Positions 32,538 to 39,963 of a DNA stretch of 41,024 bases are shown here, in pieces (position 1 is the first letter of the stretch; each line of letters starts with the position of its first letter). Source of the DNA: Pedobacter cryoconitis (lineage in GTDB: Bacteria > Bacteroidota > Bacteroidia > Sphingobacteriales > Sphingobacteriaceae); NCBI RefSeq assembly GCF_014207135.1, contig NZ_JACHCC010000006.1, forward strand, positions 1 to 41,024, in the 5' to 3' direction. The notes under the pieces are model-generated. The model did no database searches. It saw only the letters and a list, made by a program, of their open reading frames with translations, and was not told the DNA's origin. The position numbers and the translations under genes are program-made.

Positions 32538-33118
32538 TGAAGCAGTTAGTTTTTGCTACGAACAATATAAATAAAACGAACGAAGTCCGCACCTTACTGG
32601 CAGGCCAGTATGAAGTGTTAAACCTGAACGATATTGGCTGCACAACTGATATTCCGGAAACAGCCGATAGCTTTGCAGGAAATGCCGGGTTAAAAAGCCG
32701 GTTTGTAATGGAAAACTTTAAGCTGGATTGTTTTGCAGATGATAGCGGACTGGAAGTAGAAGCTTTAAACAATGAACCGGGTATCTATTCGGCGCGTTAT
32801 GCAGGTCAGAGAGGCGATGAAGCCAATCTGCAACTGGTGCTACAGAAAATGCAGGGGCAGGTAAACAGGGCTGCCCGTTTCAGAACTGTTATTTCCCTGA
32901 TCCAAAATGGAGAAGAATTCCTTTTTGAAGGAACAATTGAGGGTACCATCCGGGAAACTAAATCTGGCGATCATGGCTTTGGTTATGACCCTGTTTTTCA
33001 GCCTGACGGTTACGATGTAACCTTTGCCGAAATGAGCATGGAGCAGAAAAACAAAATCAGTCACCGGGCAATTGCGATGCGTAAACTGATTACTTTTTTA
33101 AAAGAACAGGCTGTTTAG
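32534..33118 (+). CDS. rdgB: RdgB/HAM1 non-canonical purine NTP pyrophosphatase
   Basis: RdgB hydrolyses dITP, XTP and related deaminated nucleotides to keep them out of DNA and RNA. The 194-residue protein starts with FATNNINKTNEVRTLL, the nucleotide-binding family motif, and continues with FADDSGLEVEALNNEPGIYS, GFGYDPVFQPDG and the C-terminal KNKISHRAIA. All are at expected spacing, so it looks complete. The start is ATG 32534, overlapping the previous stop in ATGA. Its 3' end overlaps the convergent ostA-like gene by 29 bp. Confidence 0.96.
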   Translation: MMKQLVFATNNINKTNEVRTLLAGQYEVLNLNDIGCTTDIPETADSFAGNAGLKSRFVMENFKLDCFADDSGLEVEALNNEPGIYSARYAGQRGDEANLQLVLQKMQGQVNRAARFRTVISLIQNGEEFLFEGTIEGTIRETKSGDHGFGYDPVFQPDGYDVTFAEMSMEQKNKISHRAIAMRKLITFLKEQAV

Positions 33119-35438
33119 ACAATGAATCTGCCTGCTTAAGTACTTTAGGCAGGACTTTCATAGCAGTATCCACCACTTTAGCTGGTATTTTCTCTATGAG
33201 TTTTAAAGGGTCTACGTTCTTTTTCAAGGAGTCGACCTTTTGATTTAACTTCAGGGGATTCACACCTTTGGTCACCTGATCCAATAAACCTGCTGCTCCC
33301 GGGATCTTAGCTTTGATGGCATCAATAGTTTTATCTTTCGGATCTGCCGGTTTCAGAGGCTTTTTGGGTAATGGTTTTACTTTTGCCTGCGGCTTGGGAT
33401 TGGTAATATCCTTTTTGGAACGCGGCCGTAATTCGGGCTTCCAGATAAAACCTGTTAAAATCACATCTTGTTTGATGTCTGCTACAGGAGTGGTCGCACC
33501 TTCGACATCCTTGATGGGTACTACATCCGAAATCTCATTCTTTTTGAAGATAATTTTAATCCTGCTGCTGATCGTCTGATTCATCTTATCGTACTTTTTC
33601 CCATCATCGGTTTTAGTAAAATAGACGCTTTCTGCATTTCCATCCACGTACATACTCGATAAGGCCCCGTCCTTGAAAAAACCGGTAATCATCTTCCCTT
33701 TAACCTGGTTGAATTTGGCGGAATCTGTATCTACGTTAACCGCAAAAGCATTGTGGATGATCTGTACAGAATTAAGCTTTTTGTTCCGCAATTGCAGGTA
33801 GATCGTATCGCCGGTCTGCTGTGAATTCTGAGACCAGATAATTGGATTTTTATACCAGCGTAAGGTTGAATCCGCACTGGTGTAAAACAGCGAATCTGCC
33901 TTGGCCTGCATGTTCGACTTAAAGACGTTGACATGATGATAAGCTTTGATACTGCGCGTCAGGATTGTATCCGCCGGATTAAATGGCACGCTATCTTTAA
34001 CAGTTTTCTTCACAGTAGGCTGTATCCCGTTTTTTGCCTTGGCAGGATCAGTTTTTGGATTGACAGCCAGTTTCAGACTATCCCCTTTCAGAGTGTCCTT
34101 TTTGAGCAGGGGAGTCCCCTTTTTGAGTACGGAGTCTACACTTTTCAATATAATACCCTTCTTCTTTAGCGAATCTGCATTTTTCACCAGATCTGGTTTT
34201 TTTTGCAGGGAATCAATCTTTTTTAAAGGAGGACTGTCTTTCTGCAAACTGTCTTTTTTGAGCCCATCCTTTCCGCCTGGAAGTGATTTTACCTCCGGTT
34301 TTGGATGTTTTTTATCGTCTGGTAGTGTTTTTGTGGTTTTAGCACCAGGCGCAGGTGTAGCTGGTTTCTTCTTGCTGCCAACTTTACTGCCTTCCCTGTC
34401 CTCTTCTCCAAGTTCATTGTCTTTTTTGATCACCGGCCCTTTGATCAGTTTTAGGCTTTTTTGTAAAACCATCTGTGTCTCCAGGGTATCGGCACCGAGC
34501 CAGAGACTATCAGGCCTTTTAACATCCTTGACTGTAATGGAATCGCTGGTCCCCATACCGGCATAGGCATTTTTGGTAACTAGGGTCCGCTGGTCTTTTT
34601 TATAGTAAAAGCCCAGCTGCCCGTGCATCAGCATTTTATCGATGGTGTCTTTGAAGACAATGTTTCTTACAGCCTTACCATATCCGGCATGTCCGTCATA
34701 ATATAAACTGTCACCTTTCAGGCTTTTACTGCCAGAAGTGTAAAGATTGTTTTTACCAAAATAGGCATAGGTGGTTTTGGTATTATAAGCGCCGTTTTCT
34801 GTATACAGATTCCCGCCATCTTTCTCCTTAATGTTAGTGGGACCATAGAAATAAGCCCAGTTTGTGGCTGTATTATATCTTAGGGTATCGGATTTGATTG
34901 TACTCTGATCAGTAACTACAAGCACATTAAACCGAAAATAGGCATCTCTGCTATTGGCAAAATAATAACCGTTTTTACTGGTAATGGTGGCATCCTTATT
35001 CACAATTTTACCCCCGTTTACGTATGTCCCGACTTTCGGCCCCATGGCATAATCCAGGATGTTTGTGGTCAGTACCGAACTTTTATCCAGCAGACGCACG
35101 TTACTTGATAAATGGGCCATTTTTGCATTACCGTCATAATTAAGACGGTCTGAATAAATATTAATGGTATCTGCCTGGTTGATATGGACATTATCATAGG
35201 CTTCAAAATAATTCCTGGCAGTGTAAAAAACAGCACTGTCACAGGTAAGAATTGCATTATCCTGTTTGAATACTGGTTTCCGCAGATAAGTAATATCCGA
35301 TTTCATAATAATCTTACTTCTTTCAGAACTTTGCAGGATGATTTTTGTTCTCTGCTGGGCAGAAAGACTATAAGGAAATAAAAATAACAAGAGTATTGCT
35401 GCAATCTTCAATCGCAGATTACTATAGAATACATTCAT
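33090..35438 (-). CDS. OstA-like (LptA/LptD-type) periplasmic protein with Lys/Ser-rich insert
   Basis: OstA-like domains bind lipopolysaccharide during transport to the outer membrane. From the chosen ATG at 35438 the protein is about 782 aa with a signal peptide ending SLSAQ. The longer frame starts at a GTG (35498) that would coincide with the predicted transcription start. Beta-jellyroll repeats (NAILTCDSAVFYT..., DTINIYSDRLNYDGNAKMAH) run to about residue 330. A Lys/Ser/Leu low-complexity linker (about 335-485; repeats like DSLQKK and DSLKKK) precedes a second OstA-like part (SIKAYHHVNVF..., QAKADSLFY). The tail is also lysine- and proline-rich. It overlaps rdgB at the 3' end. Confidence 0.82.
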   Translation of the reverse strand: MNVFYSNLRLKIAAILLLFLFPYSLSAQQRTKIILQSSERSKIIMKSDITYLRKPVFKQDNAILTCDSAVFYTARNYFEAYDNVHINQADTINIYSDRLNYDGNAKMAHLSSNVRLLDKSSVLTTNILDYAMGPKVGTYVNGGKIVNKDATITSKNGYYFANSRDAYFRFNVLVVTDQSTIKSDTLRYNTATNWAYFYGPTNIKEKDGGNLYTENGAYNTKTTYAYFGKNNLYTSGSKSLKGDSLYYDGHAGYGKAVRNIVFKDTIDKMLMHGQLGFYYKKDQRTLVTKNAYAGMGTSDSITVKDVKRPDSLWLGADTLETQMVLQKSLKLIKGPVIKKDNELGEEDREGSKVGSKKKPATPAPGAKTTKTLPDDKKHPKPEVKSLPGGKDGLKKDSLQKDSPPLKKIDSLQKKPDLVKNADSLKKKGIILKSVDSVLKKGTPLLKKDTLKGDSLKLAVNPKTDPAKAKNGIQPTVKKTVKDSVPFNPADTILTRSIKAYHHVNVFKSNMQAKADSLFYTSADSTLRWYKNPIIWSQNSQQTGDTIYLQLRNKKLNSVQIIHNAFAVNVDTDSAKFNQVKGKMITGFFKDGALSSMYVDGNAESVYFTKTDDGKKYDKMNQTISSRIKIIFKKNEISDVVPIKDVEGATTPVADIKQDVILTGFIWKPELRPRSKKDITNPKPQAKVKPLPKKPLKPADPKDKTIDAIKAKIPGAAGLLDQVTKGVNPLKLNQKVDSLKKNVDPLKLIEKIPAKVVDTAMKVLPKVLKQADSLSKQPVLLKK
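33999..34440 (-). repeat. Low-complexity Lys/Ser/Leu-coding linker inside the ostA-like gene
   Basis: The coding sequence is built from imperfect repeats of DSLxKK-type units and Pro/Lys-rich stretches, with no clear domain. It separates two OstA-like halves and is likely disordered in the protein. It may be a fast-evolving linker. Confidence 0.75.
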
Positions 35439-35502
35439 GATTGTTTCATGAATGTTAAAAAACAGATTTATTTTACCGGAAACGTGTAATTTTCGCACAA
35501 TG

Positions 35503-35510
35503 CAAAGTTA
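35503..35510 (-). promoter_or_regulatory. -7 box (TAACTTTG) of the ostA-like gene
   Basis: The leftward TAACTTTG matches TAnnTTTG exactly and lies 64 bp before the chosen ATG at 35438. The predicted start near 35497 makes the GTG at 35498 an implausible start codon. Confidence 0.5.
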
Positions 35511-35514
35511 GTTT

Positions 35515-35546
35515 TTTGCTTACCAATTTTTAATTAAATATTTTTG
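35515..35546 (+). promoter_or_regulatory. tilS promoter, predicted leaderless start
   Basis: TTTG (35515-35518) and TATTTTTG (35539-35546) with a 20-nt spacer match the Bacteroidota consensus exactly. The box ends 3 bp before the ATG at 35550, so transcription should begin at or within a few bases of the start codon. It is divergent from the ostA box only 4 bp away. Confidence 0.68.
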
Positions 35547-35549
35547 AAG

Positions 35550-36884
35550 ATGTTACCCTTACAAAGCTTCCTCGATTATATCCGTCAGCACTCCCTGTTC
35601 AATCCTGGCCAAAGGATTCTTCTGGCCGTCAGCGGTGGAAAAGACTCTGTACTGATGGCTCATCTTTTTAAAGAGGCGGGATTTAAATTCGGGATTGCGC
35701 ATTGTAATTTTGGACTGAGGGCCGAAGAATCACAAAGGGATGAACACTTTGTCAGTTCTCTGGCTACCCAGCTTGAAGTTCCTTTGTATGTAACGCACTT
35801 CGCCACCAAAGCGTATGCTGCACTGCATAAAGTATCTACTCAGATGGCAGCGCGGGATTTACGGTATCACTGGTTTGAAGAACTCAGACAGCGCGAGAAT
35901 TATGATTGTATTGCGGTAGCCCATCACCAGGACGATGCCATAGAAACAGTTTTGCTTAATCTGATCAGGGGTACAGGTATTGCTGGTTTACATGGAATCC
36001 AGCCTAAAAGGGAAAGACTGATCAGGCCTTTGTTGTTCCTTTCTCGTATGGGGATTGATGAACTGATACAAGCTAATGCCTATGATTTTGTAGAGGACAG
36101 CTCCAATTCAAGCACAGCCTACGCCAGGAACAAACTCAGGTTAGGGGTAATCCCGCTGCTCAAAGAGATTAATCCCAATCTGGAAGAGACTTTTGAGAAT
36201 AATATACTACGATTTGCAGAGACCGAAATGGTCTTACAGCAAAAGATCGCTGAATTAAGAATGGATATTTGTGAAGAACGGAAAGATGGGATTTATCTTT
36301 CACTGGAGAAAATCAGGATGCTTAGCCCTAAGCGGTTGCTGTTATTCGAATTACTGAAGACTTATGATTTTACGGAAACAGTTGTAGAAGATTTACTGAC
36401 TTCATTAACCAAACAAAGCGGGACTTCATTTTACAGTGCCAGCCATCGTTTAACGGTAGACCGCGAACAATTGATCCTGACCAGGATTGCCGATGAGCAA
36501 GAGCATGCAAACAAAATTATTCATTCTTCGGACACAGCAGTTTCCTTTGGTACCCGGACAATAGAGATTACTTATTCTGACCTGATTACTTTTGAGAATA
36601 ATCTGCAAAAGGCATTTGTAGATGCGGACAAGCTGATTTTTCCGGTTATTATCAGAACATGGCAGGAAGGGGACCGTTTTATGCCGATCGGAATGAAAAA
36701 TTATAAAAAGCTAAGTGATTTCTTTATAGATCAGAAAATACCTCTGCCCCAAAAAGATAGTATTCCAATCCTGATTAATGGCAATGGAGATGTGGTATGG
36801 GTAGCGGGTTTACGCCAGGACAATAGATATAAAGTAACTGCAACAACAAAAAAAGTCGCTATATTCGAACAGAAATTTAATTAA
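35550..36884 (+). CDS. tilS: tRNA(Ile)-lysidine synthase TilS
   Basis: TilS converts cytidine 34 of tRNA-Ile(CAU) to lysidine, using ATP and lysine, so that the tRNA reads AUA. The protein has about 444 residues. The PP-loop is SGGKDS at 28-33, followed by HCNFGLRAEESQRDE. The family segment HHQDDAIETVLLNLIRGTGI precedes RPLLFLSRMGIDEL and the DSSN...ARNKLRLGVIP motif. A C-terminal TilS domain follows (RTWQEGDRFMPIGMKNYKKL). The ATG at 35550 is chosen over a TTG at 35544, which lies within the -7 box. The next gene starts immediately after its stop. Confidence 0.96.
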   Translation: MLPLQSFLDYIRQHSLFNPGQRILLAVSGGKDSVLMAHLFKEAGFKFGIAHCNFGLRAEESQRDEHFVSSLATQLEVPLYVTHFATKAYAALHKVSTQMAARDLRYHWFEELRQRENYDCIAVAHHQDDAIETVLLNLIRGTGIAGLHGIQPKRERLIRPLLFLSRMGIDELIQANAYDFVEDSSNSSTAYARNKLRLGVIPLLKEINPNLEETFENNILRFAETEMVLQQKIAELRMDICEERKDGIYLSLEKIRMLSPKRLLLFELLKTYDFTETVVEDLLTSLTKQSGTSFYSASHRLTVDREQLILTRIADEQEHANKIIHSSDTAVSFGTRTIEITYSDLITFENNLQKAFVDADKLIFPVIIRTWQEGDRFMPIGMKNYKKLSDFFIDQKIPLPQKDSIPILINGNGDVVWVAGLRQDNRYKVTATTKKVAIFEQKFN

Positions 36885-37367
36885 ATGGGCAATAAATACG
36901 CTTTTCTGGAGAAACAATATATAGGTCGCGATTACATCAGGATATGTATCCGTCTGCTGATGGCAGCTTTCTGTTTCGGAGCTTATGTATATGAAAGAGA
37001 TCGTGACAATACACAGGATTTATTCCTTGTAGTTGGTTTTGGTATCATAGGGATATCGATAGCACTCTTATTCCTGATCCAGTATAAAACGATCATCCAT
37101 AACAAGAGTATGATCATTGACGGACTCTGGACGGCAAAAAAAGTTAAAATTGATTTAAACAGTATTACTGATGTAAGAAAAGATACTTACAGCAGTTATC
37201 TTTTCAATAACCCGGTCTATAATCTGCACCGTAAAGGTAGTATCCGTTTTTATTCTTCCGGAAAAGATGCTGTTGTGCTGACTGACCGTGACGGGCTGGA
37301 GTATTACATTGGTACTCAGCGGCCAAACGAGATGCTTTTGGTCATTCAGGCTGAAATGAAGAAGTAA
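36885..37367 (+). CDS. Small two-helix membrane protein with PH-like cytosolic domain, unknown function
   Basis: This 160-residue protein has two membrane helices (about 20-38 and 47-67), a soluble domain of about 90 residues and no signal peptide. The soluble part (KTIIHNKSMIIDGLWTAKKVK, then SITDVRKDTY, then IRFYSSGKDAVVLTDRDGLEY) resembles bacterial PH-like beta domains but is not firmly assigned. The start codon immediately follows the tilS stop, so it is probably co-translated with tilS. No function is recognised. Confidence 0.7.
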   Translation: MGNKYAFLEKQYIGRDYIRICIRLLMAAFCFGAYVYERDRDNTQDLFLVVGFGIIGISIALLFLIQYKTIIHNKSMIIDGLWTAKKVKIDLNSITDVRKDTYSSYLFNNPVYNLHRKGSIRFYSSGKDAVVLTDRDGLEYYIGTQRPNEMLLVIQAEMKK

Positions 37368-37469
37368 TAGCTGTGTCTGGCAAAATAATTGCAATCGTTT
37401 AACACAAAGCTCATTTTTAGTATGGTTATTTGCGGTTAAATCAATCGGATTAAAATTAAGTATACGCAG

Positions 37470-38615
37470 ATGAAAATAGGTATTGTTTGTTACCCTACAT
37501 TTGGTGGTAGCGGTGTTGTGGCCACAGAATTAGGAAAGGCATTGGCCGATGAAGGACATCAGGTCCATTTCATTACCTACAGTCAGCCGGCAAGGTTAGA
37601 TTTTTTCTCCGCTAACCTGTATTACCACGAAGTGTCAGTCAGAGATTATCCGTTATTTGATTATGCTCCATACGAATCTGCACTGGCCAGCAAACTGGTG
37701 GATGTGGTCAGATTTGAAAAACTGGATATACTCCATGTGCATTATGCAATTCCACATGCTTCTGCTGCCTTTATGGCGAAACAGATCCTGGAAACCTATG
37801 GAATTTTTATTCCATTCGTTACTACGCTTCATGGTACAGATATCACACTGGTTGGAAAAGACCCGACTTACAAACCTGTAGTAACCTTTTCCATCAATAA
37901 ATCGGATGGGGTAACGACTGTTTCGGAAGATTTGAAAGAGGATACCAACAATCACTTTGATATTACAAATGAAATCAGGGTTATCCCGAATTTTATTGAT
38001 TTTACAAGATTCAGCCTCAAACCAAAAGATCATTTCAAAAAGGCAATTGCGCCGAATAATGAAAGAATTCTGATCCATACATCTAATTTCCGCAAGGTTA
38101 AACGTACATCTGATGTGATTAAAATGTTCAGGCTGATCCTGAATAAAATTCCATCTAAATTGCTGATGGTAGGGGATGGGCCTGACCGTGCCAATAATGA
38201 GAAATTGTGCAGGGATCTGGGGATCTGTGACCATGTCCGCTTTTTAGGGAAGCAGGATGCGGTCGAGGAAATACTTTCTGTTGCCGACTTGTTCCTGATG
38301 CCTTCTGAGACAGAGAGTTTTGGTCTGGCTGCACTGGAAGCGATGGCTTGTAAAGTCCCGATTATTACTTCGAATGCAGGTGGTCTGCCGGAATTGAATG
38401 TGGACGGGTTCTGCGGATATATGAGTAATGTTGGTGATGTAGACGATATGGCTGCGAAAGCAATTATGATCCTGGAAAATGACGAGGTGCTAAACAGGTT
38501 TAAAGAAAATGCATTTAAAAGGGCGCAGGATTTTGATCTGAAAAAGATATTACCACTTTATGTGGATTACTACAATGAAATTATAGCGAAAAACATGGCT
38601 TTGCAACCATTATAA
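37470..38615 (+). CDS. bshA: N-acetyl-alpha-D-glucosaminyl L-malate synthase BshA
   Basis: BshA is a GT4 glycosyltransferase that joins UDP-GlcNAc to L-malate in the first step of bacillithiol synthesis. The 381-residue protein has the BshA-typical start KIGIVCYPTFGGSGVVATEL, HVHYAIPHASAA, LHGTDITLVG (acceptor region), NFRKVKRTSDVI and the nucleotide-sugar-binding EtESFGLAALEAMA block. bshB and bshC are not in the window. The 102-bp gap before it is enough for its own promoter, but none was identified. It ends 218 bp before the lactonase stop. Confidence 0.93.
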   Translation: MKIGIVCYPTFGGSGVVATELGKALADEGHQVHFITYSQPARLDFFSANLYYHEVSVRDYPLFDYAPYESALASKLVDVVRFEKLDILHVHYAIPHASAAFMAKQILETYGIFIPFVTTLHGTDITLVGKDPTYKPVVTFSINKSDGVTTVSEDLKEDTNNHFDITNEIRVIPNFIDFTRFSLKPKDHFKKAIAPNNERILIHTSNFRKVKRTSDVIKMFRLILNKIPSKLLMVGDGPDRANNEKLCRDLGICDHVRFLGKQDAVEEILSVADLFLMPSETESFGLAALEAMACKVPIITSNAGGLPELNVDGFCGYMSNVGDVDDMAAKAIMILENDEVLNRFKENAFKRAQDFDLKKILPLYVDYYNEIIAKNMALQPL

Positions 38616-38639
38616 GCTCAGAGACGGTTCACTTTGTGT

Positions 38640-38760
38640 TCGGGTACTGTTCGTAACCGGGCCATATTCAGGACGTCCTTCGGGTATGGTGAGGCCACGT
38701 TTTTCCTAAGGTGAAAGGTGGCCTGAACGTGGGGTAAAGGTGGCCTAATGGTGGCCTTAT
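38640..38760. repeat. Unexplained repeat-rich intergenic island downstream of bshA
   Basis: The stretch has AAAGGTGGCCT twice (38714 and 38737), the inverted AGGCCAC earlier, a further GTGGCCT, TTCGGGTA twice, and an AGGACGTCCT palindrome flanked by CCATA/TATGG. It is richer in GC than its neighbours. It precedes a standard terminator. No ORF is convincing. Confidence 0.6.
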
Positions 38761-38777
38761 GTCGAAGAGTACCTAAA

Positions 38778-38817
38778 GAAAAAGGCCGGTTCCCTACAAA
38801 GAGAACCGGCCTTTTTC
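38778..38817. terminator. Bidirectional terminator between bshA and lactonase
   Basis: A 15-bp perfect stem (38778-38792 with 38803-38817) closes a 10-nt loop, with T/A tracts on both sides. It ends rightward bshA and leftward lactonase transcription. Confidence 0.88.
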
Positions 38818-38833
38818 TGTTATTAATCTGTTC

Positions 38834-39949
38834 TTATTTTTTGGGTACAAATACAAAACATACCGGAGCACCAACCTCGAGTCTTTTTCCGCTGTCTGTC
38901 AACGTACCTGTAATTTTATCGCGTTTAAACACAACAACATCATTGCTGTTCTGATGGCCAACCAGTAACCAGTTACCACTTGGATCAATTACAAAAGCCC
39001 TTGGACCTTTACCCATTGTGCTCACCTGACCTTTGCTGGTCAGACGGCCATCGTTCTCTACTTTGAAAGTAGTGATCGTGTTGGCAGTTCCTCTGTTACT
39101 TACGTATAAGAATTTTCCATCAGCAGAGAGTTCTATAGCCGAAGCACCATTTTCTCCTTTAAAGTCTTTAGCCAGTATGGTAGTCTCCTGGATCTTTTTC
39201 AGGGAACCATTGGTATAACTGAAAGCAGTTACATCGCCGGTCATTTCCTGTACCAGATAAGCGAATTTGCCATTTTTGCTGAAAGCAAGATGTCTTGGCC
39301 CGCTGCCAGGTTTGATACTTACGCTGTCTTTTAAGGTAAGGACATCTTTTTGTGCATCCTGATGATATGCGTAGGTGTAGACTTTATCTTTCCCCAGATC
39401 GTTGCAAATTACGTAACGGTGGTCAGGACTGAACAGGACCATGTGAACATGGGCGCTGCTTTGTCTGGCTTTGTTCACACTTGAGCCAATATGCTGAACA
39501 ACCTGTTTTACTTTGCTCAATGAACCGTCTGCCTCTCTTCCGAATATAGCAATGCTACCCCCGGAGTAATTGGCGATCATTACATTTTTACGATCGGCGA
39601 TCAGATAACAAGGATCTGCACCTTCTGCATTTTGTTTATTTAAAAAACTCAATTTACCTGTAACCGCATCAAAGTTAAAAGCGCTTACGCCACTTTGAGC
39701 ACCATCCTCATTCACTGCATATACAAACTTGCGATCATCCGTAACCGAAAGGAAACTTGGGTTGATGACGTTCTTTTCTACATTCTCCAGCTTAAATGAA
39801 GCTTTGGAAGTATTGAAGTCATAAACATAGATCCCTTCGCTCTTACCTGGAGCCGTATAGGTTCCGATGACAAGATGATAATCTGCCTGTTGTGCTTGAG
39901 CAGAAAAGAAAAAGATGGAAGCGGTTAACAGACAAAATAGTTTTCTCAT
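38834..39949 (-). CDS. Secreted beta-propeller lactonase-family protein
   Basis: This 371-residue protein belongs to the Pgl/3-carboxymuconate cyclase-like seven-bladed propeller family, whose characterised members hydrolyse 6-phosphogluconolactone. The signal peptide ends at SAQAQ (residue 20), so it is exported and the cytosolic pentose-phosphate role is unlikely. Family blocks include GTYTAPGKSEGIYVYDF, SGGSIAIFGREADGSL, SSAHVHMVLFSPDHRYVI followed by CNDLGKDKVY, and PGSGPRHLAFSKNGKFAYL. It begins 14 bp after the pseudouridine synthase and is probably in its transcript. Confidence 0.85.
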   Translation of the reverse strand: MRKLFCLLTASIFFFSAQAQQADYHLVIGTYTAPGKSEGIYVYDFNTSKASFKLENVEKNVINPSFLSVTDDRKFVYAVNEDGAQSGVSAFNFDAVTGKLSFLNKQNAEGADPCYLIADRKNVMIANYSGGSIAIFGREADGSLSKVKQVVQHIGSSVNKARQSSAHVHMVLFSPDHRYVICNDLGKDKVYTYAYHQDAQKDVLTLKDSVSIKPGSGPRHLAFSKNGKFAYLVQEMTGDVTAFSYTNGSLKKIQETTILAKDFKGENGASAIELSADGKFLYVSNRGTANTITTFKVENDGRLTSKGQVSTMGKGPRAFVIDPSGNWLLVGHQNSNDVVVFKRDKITGTLTDSGKRLEVGAPVCFVFVPKK

Positions 39950-39963
39950 AATTCAGGCTATAA

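Noticed and set aside
33946..34566. A 206-codon plus-strand frame opposite the ostA-like gene
   Set aside because: It is the antisense of the Lys/Ser-rich linker; its Phe/Leu/Ser composition simply mirrors that bias.
38748..38954. A 68-codon plus-strand frame across the bshA terminator
   Set aside because: It runs through a perfect terminator hairpin and into the antisense of the lactonase.
38834..39949. Cytosolic 6-phosphogluconolactonase of the pentose phosphate pathway
   Set aside because: A clear signal peptide indicates export, so the cytosolic role is unlikely.
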